Assembly: GCA_002151545.1 (NCBI GenBank)
Contig: CP021237.1
Location: 3,348,001-3,412,000 of the forward strand
Direction: 5' to 3'
DNA length: 64,000 nt
Source of the DNA: Sphingobacteriaceae bacterium GW460-11-11-14-LB5
GTDB taxonomy: Bacteria > Bacteroidota > Bacteroidia > Sphingobacteriales > Sphingobacteriaceae
Both the position numbers and the translations under genes were made by a program. Of this stretch, positions 55,905-64,000 are shown piece after piece. The first letter of the stretch is position 1; each line of letters begins with the position of its first letter. Under the pieces are notes generated by a model that was not told where the DNA came from, did no database searches, and worked only from the letters and a program-made list of their open reading frames with translations.

Positions 55905-56483
55905 ATGGAAGAAATAAAAAACGGCGTTAAAGCTTTTTATGCCAAAACCCAGGCCGATTGGCGCCAATGGCTGGCCGAGAACCATGAAAAGGAAGTATCT
56001 GTTTGGTTAATCATCTATAAAAAAGATGTATCGGCAAATCGCCTGCCCCATAGCAACGCCGTTGATGAGGCCCTTTGTTATGGCTGGATTGATAGCTTAA
56101 CGGTAAAAAGGGATGAGGAAAGCCGTTATCAATTTTTCTCAAAAAGAAAACCTAAAAGTAACTGGAGCGCGATTAATAAGAATAAAGCTTTACACTTAAT
56201 AGACCAGGGACTGATGAGCGATGCAGGATTACAATCTATCGAAACCGCTAAAGCCAATGGCATGTGGGATGCCCTGAATGATGTAGAAAATCTAATTGTA
56301 CCCGATGATTTAAAAAAAGAATTTGAATCCAACAAACCAGCGCAATCATATTGGGAAAAATTTCCCCGTTCTTCAAAGAAAGCCATACTAAAATGGATAT
56401 CAGAAGCCAAAAGAACAGAAACAAGAGCAACAAGAATTAGCGAAACCGTTCGCCTGGCGGGAGAAAATGTGCGGGTGAAGTAG
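55905..56483 (+). CDS. YdeI/OmpD-associated family protein
   Basis: 192 residues. Marks of the family: DWRQWLAENHEKEVSVWLII YKK, NAVDEALCYGWIDSLTVKRD, YQFFSKRKPKSNWSAINKNK, LIDQGLMSDAGLQSIETAKA NG, and the C-terminal helical YWEKFPRSSKKAILKWISEA KR. This is the bacteriocin-protection YdeI/OmpD-associated family, small soluble proteins of unclear role linked in a few species to stress and antimicrobial-peptide resistance. Monocistronic, divergent from the acyltransferase gene with an 85-base gap. Confidence 0.9.
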   Translation: MEEIKNGVKAFYAKTQADWRQWLAENHEKEVSVWLIIYKKDVSANRLPHSNAVDEALCYGWIDSLTVKRDEESRYQFFSKRKPKSNWSAINKNKALHLIDQGLMSDAGLQSIETAKANGMWDALNDVENLIVPDDLKKEFESNKPAQSYWEKFPRSSKKAILKWISEAKRTETRATRISETVRLAGENVRVK

Positions 56484-56638
56484 AATTTAGTCCGGAGTAC
56501 AGTTGGCAGTTAACAGTTGGCAATAAACAGTAACAGTTAGCTTAGTGTTTAGTGTTGATTAACCGATAGCCTTGAACTGCACCATTTGCCTAATGACCAA
56601 TTAACGAATGACCAATGAACTAATGACCAATGAACCAT
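56484..56638. repeat. AATGA-rich repetitive junction (copy 2)
   Basis: Between the YdeI gene and the convergent AraC gene, CAGTTGGCAGTTAACAGTTG-like short repeats are followed by CCTTGAACTGCACCA and by several ACCAATGAAC units. It shares the CCTTGAACTG-ACCA and AACGAATGAC-AATGAAC blocks with 54480-54640. No gene is seen. Confidence 0.55.
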
Positions 56639-57502
56639 TTAATTATTCAGCCTATTCCTATATTCTGATGGTTTCATGCCTTTAATGGCCTTAAAAAATT
56701 TATTAAAATTGGTTGGATTATTAAATCCACTGGCATAACAAACATCCGCAATGGAATAATCTTCTGATTGGAGTAATTTGCAGGCGTGCCCTATTCGTAT
56801 TTCATTGATAAACTGGGTAAGCGATTTTTGTGCCCGCATTTTAAAAAAGCGGCAAAATGAATTGGGTGTCATATTGCATAATTCGGCTACCTCATTCAGG
56901 TGTATGTCGTTATGAAAGTTTTTCATTAAAAACTGATACACCTTATTAATCCGGTTATTATCTTTCTCATCATATTGGTTTTTAAATGTGAGACTAGATA
57001 AATACTTAAAATCTTTTGCCCTAGCTAATATTTTGATGATTTCTACAACCGAAACTATATTTTCGAAACCATCATTATTTTCAATCCCGAGTAAAATCTC
57101 CCTTATTTTATTACTGGTTTCTTTTTCGAAGGCTAAACCTCTTGATGCCCTCGAAACCAAGTCTTCTACCAGCATTAAAACAGCCTGATCGTCGGTTAAC
57201 ATCGAAAAAAAATCAATGCTAAAATAAATAACGGTAGACTTTACCAGCTTATCATCCCTATCCTCGTAACTTTTATCATTCTGCCAGATGTGCGGAAGAT
57301 TTGGTCCCATCAGTACCAGGTCGTCATCTTCGAAATTCCCAATATGATCGCCAACAATGCGTTTACCATGGCTTCGTTCAATCCAAACCAATTCGCACAT
57401 ATCATGAAAGTGGAAAGATGAAATCAGCCGGTTATTGTCGATATGTTTTATATGGACAGATTTGTTACCTGCATGGTTAACATTGATAAGTTCAGACCTC
57501 AT
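56639..57502 (-). CDS. AraC-family regulator of the adjacent SusCD locus
   Basis: 287 residues. N-terminal cupin-like sensor (SSFHFHDMCELVWIERSHGK, DDLVLMGPNLPHIWQND), C-terminal double HTH (HNDIHLNEVAELCNMTPNSF CRFFKMRAQKSLTQFINEIR and YSIADVCYASGFNNPTNFNK FFKAIKGMKPSEYR). The pattern matches sugar-responsive AraC activators. It is divergent from the SusC gene at 57719 with 216 bases between them, so it is the probable local regulator of that locus. No clear operator repeat was found in the gap. Confidence 0.93.
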   Translation of the reverse strand: MRSELINVNHAGNKSVHIKHIDNNRLISSFHFHDMCELVWIERSHGKRIVGDHIGNFEDDDLVLMGPNLPHIWQNDKSYEDRDDKLVKSTVIYFSIDFFSMLTDDQAVLMLVEDLVSRASRGLAFEKETSNKIREILLGIENNDGFENIVSVVEIIKILARAKDFKYLSSLTFKNQYDEKDNNRINKVYQFLMKNFHNDIHLNEVAELCNMTPNSFCRFFKMRAQKSLTQFINEIRIGHACKLLQSEDYSIADVCYASGFNNPTNFNKFFKAIKGMKPSEYRNRLNN

Positions 57503-57718
57503 AATATTTTACAAAAACCTTAATTAAGTAAACTAAATTAATGATAAATAAGGAAATTAAGTTATTTAAGGTAAAAAAATTTAAGTTTTTCCAAATATAG
57601 TTTTACAAAAGGAATAATGCTGCGCGTACTTTTAGTATTAGTAAACATTTGATTACATGAGGTATAGACTGTGCCTCAGCAATCAGCTGTTTTTTTAACC
57701 AAAAACTATATAAACTGT

Positions 57719-60700
57719 ATGAAGAAAATTTTCCTATTTTATTTCATGCTATTTCTATCTGCAGCAGCCTTTTCGCAAGAAAAAACCGTTGTAAAAGGAA
57801 CAGTACGAAATGCAGAACAACAGCCCCTCGCCGGTGTTAGCGTGGGGGTAATCGGGCAGAATGTTGGTACTACTACCGACAATGAGGGCCGGTTTACGAT
57901 TCAAATCCCCAAACCTGCGGGTGCAAGGCTAAGATTTAGCTTTGTTGGTTACACCACAATCGAAGTAGCCGCAAACGATCCGAAAGCGATCAACATTGTT
58001 TTAAAAGATGATGCGCAGAATGAACTGCAGGAAGTGGCCGTTGTAGCCTTCGGAACGCAGAAAAAAAGTTCCTTAACCGGTTCGGTAACCACCATTAGTG
58101 CGAAAGACCTAAAAGGCCCAACCAGTAACCTTACCACTACTTTAGCAGGGCGTGTTCCGGGAGTTATTGCCTACCAGCGTACCGGTGAACCCGGACAAGA
58201 TAATGCCAACTTTTTTGTAAGGGGTGTGGGTACTTTTGGAACCGGAAAGCAAGATCCCTTGATTTATATTGATGGTATTGAAAGTACACCTACCGATCTG
58301 GCCCGTATTAACCCTGATAATATTGATAATTTTTCGGTACTGAAAGATGCGGCAGCTACTGCATTATATGGTTCAAGAGGATCGAATGGGGTAATGTTAC
58401 TGACCACTAAATTGGGCGCGCAGGGCGTTACCAAAATCAATGCAAGGGTAGAAAACAGGTTATCAACCAATACGCAAAACTTTAAACTGGCTGATAATAT
58501 TACCTACATGCGTTTGGCGAATGAGGCCGTAACCACCCGTGATTTTCAAAACCAGGGCGGTGTAAATCCACCTTACTCACCTAATAAAATCGATAATACA
58601 GCTGCAGGTATGGATCCCTTGCTGTATCCAAGTAACGACTGGGTTAATATTCTGACAAAAAATAACACCAGAAATTTGGCAGCAAATTTAGATGTAAGTG
58701 GCGGTAACGAGAAAGCAGTTTATTATGTAAGTTTAACTTACGATGAGAATAATGGTTTACTGAGGGAAGCCGGGTTAAACAATTTTAACACCAATGTAAA
58801 GGCACTTTCTTATTCCTTATTGTCAAACATCACCATCAACTTTACCAAAACCACCAAAGCGCTCATCAGCGTACGTGGTACATTTGATAACAATACTTCG
58901 CCGGTTGGCGGTGGATCGCGGATTTTCACTTTGGCTTCTCAAAGCAATCCGGTAGCTTTCCCTGCTTTGTATCCGCAAAGTTTTTTACCTTATGCACAAC
59001 ATCCCCTATTTGGCAGTGCCTTATTGCCCAACTCCAATAATCAACTGTATACCAATCCATTTGCCGAATCAGTAAAAGGGTTTCAGGAATACAACAGGGC
59101 ACAACTAGTACCCCAAATCACGATAAACCAAAATTTGGATGGTATTACAAAAGGTTTAAGTGCCCGTGCCATGGCTTTTACACAGCGTGATGCCGATTTT
59201 ACTTTGGTTAGGCAGTACAGTCCTTTTTATTATCAGGCCAGACAGGTTGGTGGACAAACCCTCCTAACCTCGCTTAACGAACCTACTCCAGGTTCATCAA
59301 CACTCCAAATCGGAATCCCTCCAACAGAGTACCTCACCTATTCGCCATCAGCAAAAAACGTAAGTACAGTTATTTATGGTGAAGCGGTAATTAACTATCT
59401 ACGCACCTTTAGCGAAAATCATTCAGTTGGAGGAAGATTTATTACCACCGTCCGTTCTACCGTTAATGGCAATGCCAACACCTTACAATTATCGTTACCA
59501 AAACGTAATTTAAACTTTTTAGGCCAGGCGAACTATGCTTATAAAGATAAATACCTGGTAGATTTTAGTTTTGGTTATAATGGATCAGAACGGTTTTCAC
59601 CGGATAAACGTTACGGGTTTTTCCCATCAATCAGTGGAGCATGGATCGTTACGAAAGAAAAATTCATGGAGCCTTTAAGTAAAGTGATTACGAATTTAAA
59701 ACTTCGGGGCAGTTATGGTTTAAGTGGTAATGATCAAATCGGATCTGATGCCGATCGTTTCTTTTATTTATCAGAGGTACAATTAAATAATATCTCTAGA
59801 GGAGCAACATTCGGAGAGAATTATGGTTATAGCAGACCGGGTATCTCAACCAGCCGTTATGCAAATCCAAATATTACTTTCGAAAAAACAAAGCAATATA
59901 ATTTAGGCTTAGAATTAAGTTTATTTAACGATTTCAATTTCGTTATCGAAGCTTATAAGAAAAACACTTCTAGCATTTTATTATTCAGGAGTAATGTACC
60001 CTCAACTTCAGGTTTGCAGGCCGGTACTTTTGCAAACATTGGAGAAGCCAGCAGCCAGGGGGTCGATTTTTCATTCAATTACTACAAAAATTTCAACAAA
60101 AACTATTGGGCTAAAATTTATTCAACTTTTACTTATGCCGCAAGCAAAGTATTATTTAATGAAGAACCTAATTATCCTGACAACTTAAAACACCTAAGTG
60201 CGGTGGGAAAATCGGCAGGACAGCTGTATGGCTTAGTAGCCGAGCGCTTATTTACCGACGAAACAGAAGTGAGAAACTCACCACGCCAAAACTTTGGTAT
60301 TTATGGTGCCGGAGATATTAAATACCGCGACATCAACGGCGATGGGATTATCAGCTCTTTGGATATTGTACCTATCGGCCTGCCTAAAGACCCAGAGATT
60401 ATTTATGGTTTTGGAGGTTCTTTCGGTATCAAACAGTTTGATTTTAGCTTTTTCTTTCAGGGATCAACCCGTTCTTCATTTTTCATCAATCCAAGTTCAA
60501 GTCGTAGCGCAGGTACAGGAAATGTAGAAGGGATAGCACCTTTTGTAACCTTTGGTGGTACCCAATCTGGTTTGCTGGATATTATTGCACAAGACCACTG
60601 GAGTGAAGACAATAGGAATGCATATGCCTTTTGGCCAAGACTAAGCAGCGAAGTAGTGGCCAACAATGCGGTGGCATCATCCTGGTGGTTAAGAAGGGGC

Positions 60701-60913
60701 GATTTTTTACGCTTAAAGCAGGTTGAACTGGGCTATAATTTTAGTGAAAAACTGGCTAAAAAAATCGGCTTAGGCAGTGCCAGGATATACATGAGCGGTC
60801 TAAACTTATTTGCAGTAAGCAGCTTTAAACTGTGGGAAGTTGAAATGGCCGGTAATGGTTTGGGGTATCCTTTGCAAAGGGTATATAACCTGGGCATAAA
60901 GGTTGGAATTTAA
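57719..60913 (+). CDS. SusC/RagA TonB-linked outer-membrane transporter (right-edge locus)
   Basis: 1064 residues from the ATG at 57719, which opens directly into the signal peptide KKIFLFYFMLFLSAAAFSQ; an in-frame start at 57671 adds 16 residues and is less likely. Carboxypeptidase-regulatory-like domain (VKGTVRNAEQQPLAGVSVGV), VAVVAFGTQKKSS box, Plug (LTTTLAGRVPGVIAYQRTGE, FFVRGVGTFG, LIYIDGIES, FSVLKDAAATALYGSRGSNG) and a barrel ending VYNLGIKVGI. It works with SusD 60941-62854. Controlled probably by the divergent AraC gene. Confidence 0.95.
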   Translation: MKKIFLFYFMLFLSAAAFSQEKTVVKGTVRNAEQQPLAGVSVGVIGQNVGTTTDNEGRFTIQIPKPAGARLRFSFVGYTTIEVAANDPKAINIVLKDDAQNELQEVAVVAFGTQKKSSLTGSVTTISAKDLKGPTSNLTTTLAGRVPGVIAYQRTGEPGQDNANFFVRGVGTFGTGKQDPLIYIDGIESTPTDLARINPDNIDNFSVLKDAAATALYGSRGSNGVMLLTTKLGAQGVTKINARVENRLSTNTQNFKLADNITYMRLANEAVTTRDFQNQGGVNPPYSPNKIDNTAAGMDPLLYPSNDWVNILTKNNTRNLAANLDVSGGNEKAVYYVSLTYDENNGLLREAGLNNFNTNVKALSYSLLSNITINFTKTTKALISVRGTFDNNTSPVGGGSRIFTLASQSNPVAFPALYPQSFLPYAQHPLFGSALLPNSNNQLYTNPFAESVKGFQEYNRAQLVPQITINQNLDGITKGLSARAMAFTQRDADFTLVRQYSPFYYQARQVGGQTLLTSLNEPTPGSSTLQIGIPPTEYLTYSPSAKNVSTVIYGEAVINYLRTFSENHSVGGRFITTVRSTVNGNANTLQLSLPKRNLNFLGQANYAYKDKYLVDFSFGYNGSERFSPDKRYGFFPSISGAWIVTKEKFMEPLSKVITNLKLRGSYGLSGNDQIGSDADRFFYLSEVQLNNISRGATFGENYGYSRPGISTSRYANPNITFEKTKQYNLGLELSLFNDFNFVIEAYKKNTSSILLFRSNVPSTSGLQAGTFANIGEASSQGVDFSFNYYKNFNKNYWAKIYSTFTYAASKVLFNEEPNYPDNLKHLSAVGKSAGQLYGLVAERLFTDETEVRNSPRQNFGIYGAGDIKYRDINGDGIISSLDIVPIGLPKDPEIIYGFGGSFGIKQFDFSFFFQGSTRSSFFINPSSSRSAGTGNVEGIAPFVTFGGTQSGLLDIIAQDHWSEDNRNAYAFWPRLSSEVVANNAVASSWWLRRGDFLRLKQVELGYNFSEKLAKKIGLGSARIYMSGLNLFAVSSFKLWEVEMAGNGLGYPLQRVYNLGIKVGI

Positions 60914-60940
60914 CCAGATTAACAATTTTATTTGATCAAG

Positions 60941-62854
60941 ATGAAGACTCAAAAGAATAATTTATATAAAATAACGCCCGCTATAATAGCCTGTATCATA
61001 TTACTGGTGATGGGCTGTAAAAAAGGTTTTTTAGATGTGGTACCAGATAACTTACCTAAAATAGAAAACGCTTTTGCCCTGCGTACCGAAGCAGAGAAGT
61101 ACCTGTTTACCTGTTATTCGTACATACCAGATGATGGAAGTACTGCTTCAAATCCGGCATTTTTAGGTGGCGATGAAATGTGTGTTCCCCTACCAAGCAG
61201 ATCTACTGATATTGCCACGAATATACCACGTGGTAATCAAACGGTAGTGGCACCATTTTTTAATTATTGGGATGGAGGAATGTTCCTGGCCATTAGGGAT
61301 TGCAATGTTTTTATAGAAAACATGAAAGACATGAGCAAAGTACCCGATATAGGTATAGACGAAAGAAATAGATGGATTGCTGAAGGTGAATTTTTAAAAG
61401 CTTATTACCATTTTATCTTATTACGTGCCTATGGTCCGATTCCTACTATCGAAGAAAACGCACCTGTAGACGGGCCGATAGAAAACACTAAAGTAAGGCG
61501 TATGCCTGTTGATAGCGTAGTAAACTTTATTGTAAAACACCTTGATTTAGCCATTGCAAACCTGCCAGATGTTATTCAAAACACCAACAATGAATTGGGC
61601 AGGGTAACCAGACCTATTGCCCTGAGTATGAAAGCACGTGTTCTGGTATTAGCGGCCAGCCCTTTATTTAATGGCAATACGGATTACAATACATTTAAAG
61701 ATAAACAAGGTGTACAACTCGTGAGCACGACCTACGATCCAAAAAAATGGGAAAGAGCAGCTTTGGCTTGTAAAGCTGCCATCACTTCATGCGAAGGCGT
61801 AGGTATACAATTGTACAAATTTCCTACTTCTATATTTAAATTAAGCGATACCACCATTAAACAGATGAACCTGCGAAATGCAGTGAGTCAAAAATGGCAA
61901 AACTCGGAATTGATCTGGGGGAATCCAAATACAGCAACCAGTAATTTACAATATATAACGGTGGGTCACTTTGACGGCAGATATGGGGCAAGCAATGGTG
62001 CTATTGCCGATGTAGGCGCCACGCTAAAACTGGCTGATCTGTTTTATAGTACGAATGGGGTACCGACCAATGAAGATAAAACCCTTAATTTCAGTAACCG
62101 ATCAGAACTAAGAGCCGGCGTTAACAAAGAGCGTTTTAACAACTTAATAGGTTATACCTCATCGAGGCTTAATTTTGACAGGGAAAACCGTTTTTATGCT
62201 TCACTGGGTTTTGATGGCGGGATATGGTATCAGGAAGGTAGTTTAACCCGTAGCGATGAAGGAACATTTAGTTTGCAGGTACGTTTAGGCGGGGCAGGTA
62301 ACGGGACGCCACAACCGCCAACGGGTTACTATGCTAAAAAATTGGTGAGCTGGAAATTTACCTGGGCAGCAAACAACTCTACCAGTACAGAAAGGTATCC
62401 CTGGCCAATGTTTCGTTTAGCTGATCTCTACCTTTTATATGCAGAATCACTCAATGAATTTTCAGGCCCAAGTAACCTGGTTTACGATTACCTGAATAAG
62501 GTACGGGAACGTTCTGGTTTACCTACTGTTCAAAAATCATGGACAGACTTTTCCAATAACCCAGGCAAATACCAAAGCAAAGAAGGCTTACGCAGCATTA
62601 TTCGCCAGGAAAGAGGGATTGAATTGGCGCTGGAAGGCAGCCGATTCTGGGATTTAAGAAGATGGAAAACAGCAGGCACGGAACTTAATGGCAACGTACA
62701 AGGCTGGGATAAAGATCAGGCCGATCCAACACTTTATTACAGAATTATAACCCGATATACACAACGTTTTGTAGCCCCTAGAGATTACTTATGGCCAATA
62801 AGAGAGAATAATTTATTAATAAACGAAAACCTGGTTCAAAACCCGGGTTGGTAA
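60941..62854 (+). CDS. SusD/RagB-family nutrient-binding lipoprotein (right-edge locus)
   Basis: 637 residues from the ATG at 60941 (a TTG at 60932 is in frame). Lipobox LLVMGC followed by KKGFLDVVPD. Family features: WIAEGEFLKAYYHFILLRAYGPIPTI, LSMKARVLVLAASPLFNG, PMFRLADLYLLYAESLNEFS, LNKVRERSGLPTV, and IRQERGIELALEGSRFWDLR RWK. The family often has about 500-600 residues, so it is on the long side. It starts 27 bases after the SusC stop. Confidence 0.95.
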   Translation: MKTQKNNLYKITPAIIACIILLVMGCKKGFLDVVPDNLPKIENAFALRTEAEKYLFTCYSYIPDDGSTASNPAFLGGDEMCVPLPSRSTDIATNIPRGNQTVVAPFFNYWDGGMFLAIRDCNVFIENMKDMSKVPDIGIDERNRWIAEGEFLKAYYHFILLRAYGPIPTIEENAPVDGPIENTKVRRMPVDSVVNFIVKHLDLAIANLPDVIQNTNNELGRVTRPIALSMKARVLVLAASPLFNGNTDYNTFKDKQGVQLVSTTYDPKKWERAALACKAAITSCEGVGIQLYKFPTSIFKLSDTTIKQMNLRNAVSQKWQNSELIWGNPNTATSNLQYITVGHFDGRYGASNGAIADVGATLKLADLFYSTNGVPTNEDKTLNFSNRSELRAGVNKERFNNLIGYTSSRLNFDRENRFYASLGFDGGIWYQEGSLTRSDEGTFSLQVRLGGAGNGTPQPPTGYYAKKLVSWKFTWAANNSTSTERYPWPMFRLADLYLLYAESLNEFSGPSNLVYDYLNKVRERSGLPTVQKSWTDFSNNPGKYQSKEGLRSIIRQERGIELALEGSRFWDLRRWKTAGTELNGNVQGWDKDQADPTLYYRIITRYTQRFVAPRDYLWPIRENNLLINENLVQNPGW

Positions 62855-62866
62855 ATTTTAGGCAAA

Positions 62867-64000
62867 ATGGAAAAAAACTTAAAAAAATTACAATCCGGCA
62901 TCATATTGCTGCTTGTGGTTCTTACAACCTTTGGCTGTAAAAATGATATACTTAACGGTCCTATCGAAAATAGTGCTGAAAAGCCGGGAACGGTATCAAA
63001 TGTCACCGTAGAAAATAAGAGTGGTGGTGCTTTGTTAACCTATACCCTACCCACAAATGAAGGGCTTTCTTACATTAAAGCGGTATATGAAATACGCCCA
63101 GGTGTAAAAAGGGAGGTGGTAAGTTCTTACTATACCAGCCAGCTATTAATTGATGGTTATAACTCAACAAATGAACAGCAGATTACATTATACGCTGTGA
63201 CGAAGAGCGAGGTGATGTCTGATCCTGTTATCGTAAAAATTAAACCACTAAAATCGGCCATTCAACTTGTTTATGAGAGTTTAAATATTATTGCAGGTTT
63301 TGGCGGACCAAATTTAAAATTCACCAATCCCAACAGGGCTGCTGTTATTATTGCCCCGATCATTAAAGCAGATAATGGCAGTATTAAAGCATTGGATAAA
63401 ATTTATACCCAAACGCTGTCAGGGAATAGTACACTTAGAGGTCAAGAGTCTGTAGCCACAAATTTTGGTTTTGTGGTCATGGACCGTTTTGGCAATCATA
63501 CCGATACTTTGTATAAAAATATAACACCTTATAGTGAAGGGATGTTAGACAAATCAAAGTTTGCAGCATATAACCTGCCAGGAGATGCAACCATGGCTTA
63601 TGGTACATTTTTGAGCTATTTTTGGGATGGCGCCTACGCCCCTGCTTATTGGCCCAGGGCATTTACACTGGAAGGAGTTACCACACCACAAACCATTACC
63701 ATCGATTTAGGTGTAACCAGGGCCCTAAGTAGATTTATATTTTTCCCACGAACTGAATCGGGCAATAAATTCTATGTTAGGGCAAATCTTCGCGATTTTG
63801 AAATCTGGGCAACCAATAATCCGCCGGCAGATGGAAGTTATACCGGCTGGACCAAACTGGCTACCCAATCGGTAGTAAAACCTTCCGGCCTGCCATCGGG
63901 CACCGAAACAGCAGAGGATCTGGCCTATGCATTGGCAGGATGGCCAACGGAGTTCGAACCTGGCTTACCTGCCTTTAGGTATTTAAGAATTAAGTCTACA
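62867..64000 (+). CDS. DUF4959/DUF5000-like lipoprotein, 3' end cut off by window edge
   Basis: Hand translation gives 378 residues in an open frame that continues past the right edge. Lipobox TTFGC (Cys24) followed by KNDILNG. Residues about 40-130 look like an Ig/fibronectin-like domain (GTVSNVTVENKSGGALLTYT, YIKAVYEIRPGVKREVVSSY), a second such domain follows (about 135-225), and the last part (TIDLGVTRALSRFIFFPRTE, FEIWATNNPP, FRYLRIKST) resembles a galactose-binding F5/8-type fold. This order fits the DUF4959-DUF5126-DUF5000 lipoproteins that follow SusCD in Bacteroidota (names recalled). Probably a surface glycan-binding protein. Confidence 0.8.
   Translation, partial: MEKNLKKLQSGIILLLVVLTTFGCKNDILNGPIENSAEKPGTVSNVTVENKSGGALLTYTLPTNEGLSYIKAVYEIRPGVKREVVSSYYTSQLLIDGYNSTNEQQITLYAVTKSEVMSDPVIVKIKPLKSAIQLVYESLNIIAGFGGPNLKFTNPNRAAVIIAPIIKADNGSIKALDKIYTQTLSGNSTLRGQESVATNFGFVVMDRFGNHTDTLYKNITPYSEGMLDKSKFAAYNLPGDATMAYGTFLSYFWDGAYAPAYWPRAFTLEGVTTPQTITIDLGVTRALSRFIFFPRTESGNKFYVRANLRDFEIWATNNPPADGSYTGWTKLATQSVVKPSGLPSGTETAEDLAYALAGWPTEFEPGLPAFRYLRIKST

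Overview
The window looks like a chromosomal piece of a Bacteroidota bacterium of the Sphingobacteriaceae type (Pedobacter- or Sphingobacterium-like). This rests on base composition near 40% GC by eye, four SusC/SusD outer-membrane pairs, many lipoproteins whose lipidated Cys is followed by Lys-Lys, TTG-N18-20-TAnnTTTG type promoters, and a sphingolipid operon. I see no tRNA, rRNA, CRISPR array, insertion sequence or phage gene. The species is inference.

Layout. (1) 1-829: start of a GH88 unsaturated uronyl hydrolase, cut by the left edge. (2) 1163-21966, minus strand: about 21 kb and twelve genes that read as one operon. Two SusC-SusD-fasciclin modules are followed by a TIG/delta-60 propeller lipoprotein, an M60 metallopeptidase, two paralogous lipoproteins with a degenerate alkaline-phosphatase fold plus LamG, and an NHL-propeller lipoprotein. 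A 22-bp-period direct repeat upstream of the operon is nearly copied upstream of the GH88 gene, suggesting shared control. (3) 22786-26284: a LysR regulator divergent from a methyltransferase, a small Cys-rich protein, a decayed gene, a small membrane protein and a TetR regulator. (4) 26479-33684, plus strand: SusC, SusD, a Tat-type metallophosphoesterase and an alkaline-phosphatase-family phosphodiesterase, with a perfect TetR-type palindrome in front.

(5) 33744-45000, minus strand: the most striking block. Serine palmitoyltransferase, a tandem-GNAT protein (candidate bacterial ceramide synthase), an NAD-dependent reductase, myo-inositol-phosphate synthase, a PgpA-type phosphatase, a GtrA membrane protein, a DUF5686-type outer-membrane barrel, a CDP-alcohol phosphatidyltransferase fused to a periplasmic domain, a fatty-acid 2-hydroxylase-like enzyme and a PAP2/Aur1-type transferase lie head to tail with very small gaps. 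Together they could carry serine and acyl donors to (2-hydroxy) inositol phosphorylceramide. Two members (GtrA and the barrel) have no assigned role and could serve lipid transport.

(6) 45543-53710: an AraC regulator divergent from the lipid operon, then a TonB receptor, beta-helix lipoprotein and beta-propeller phytase operon, preceded by a TPR/HTH regulator. (7) 53909-57502: a RibD-C/DHFR-like reductase, an acyltransferase-3 membrane protein, a YdeI-type protein and an AraC regulator, with repeat-rich convergent junctions. (8) 57719-64000, plus strand: SusC, SusD and a partial DUF4959-like lipoprotein, cut by the right edge.
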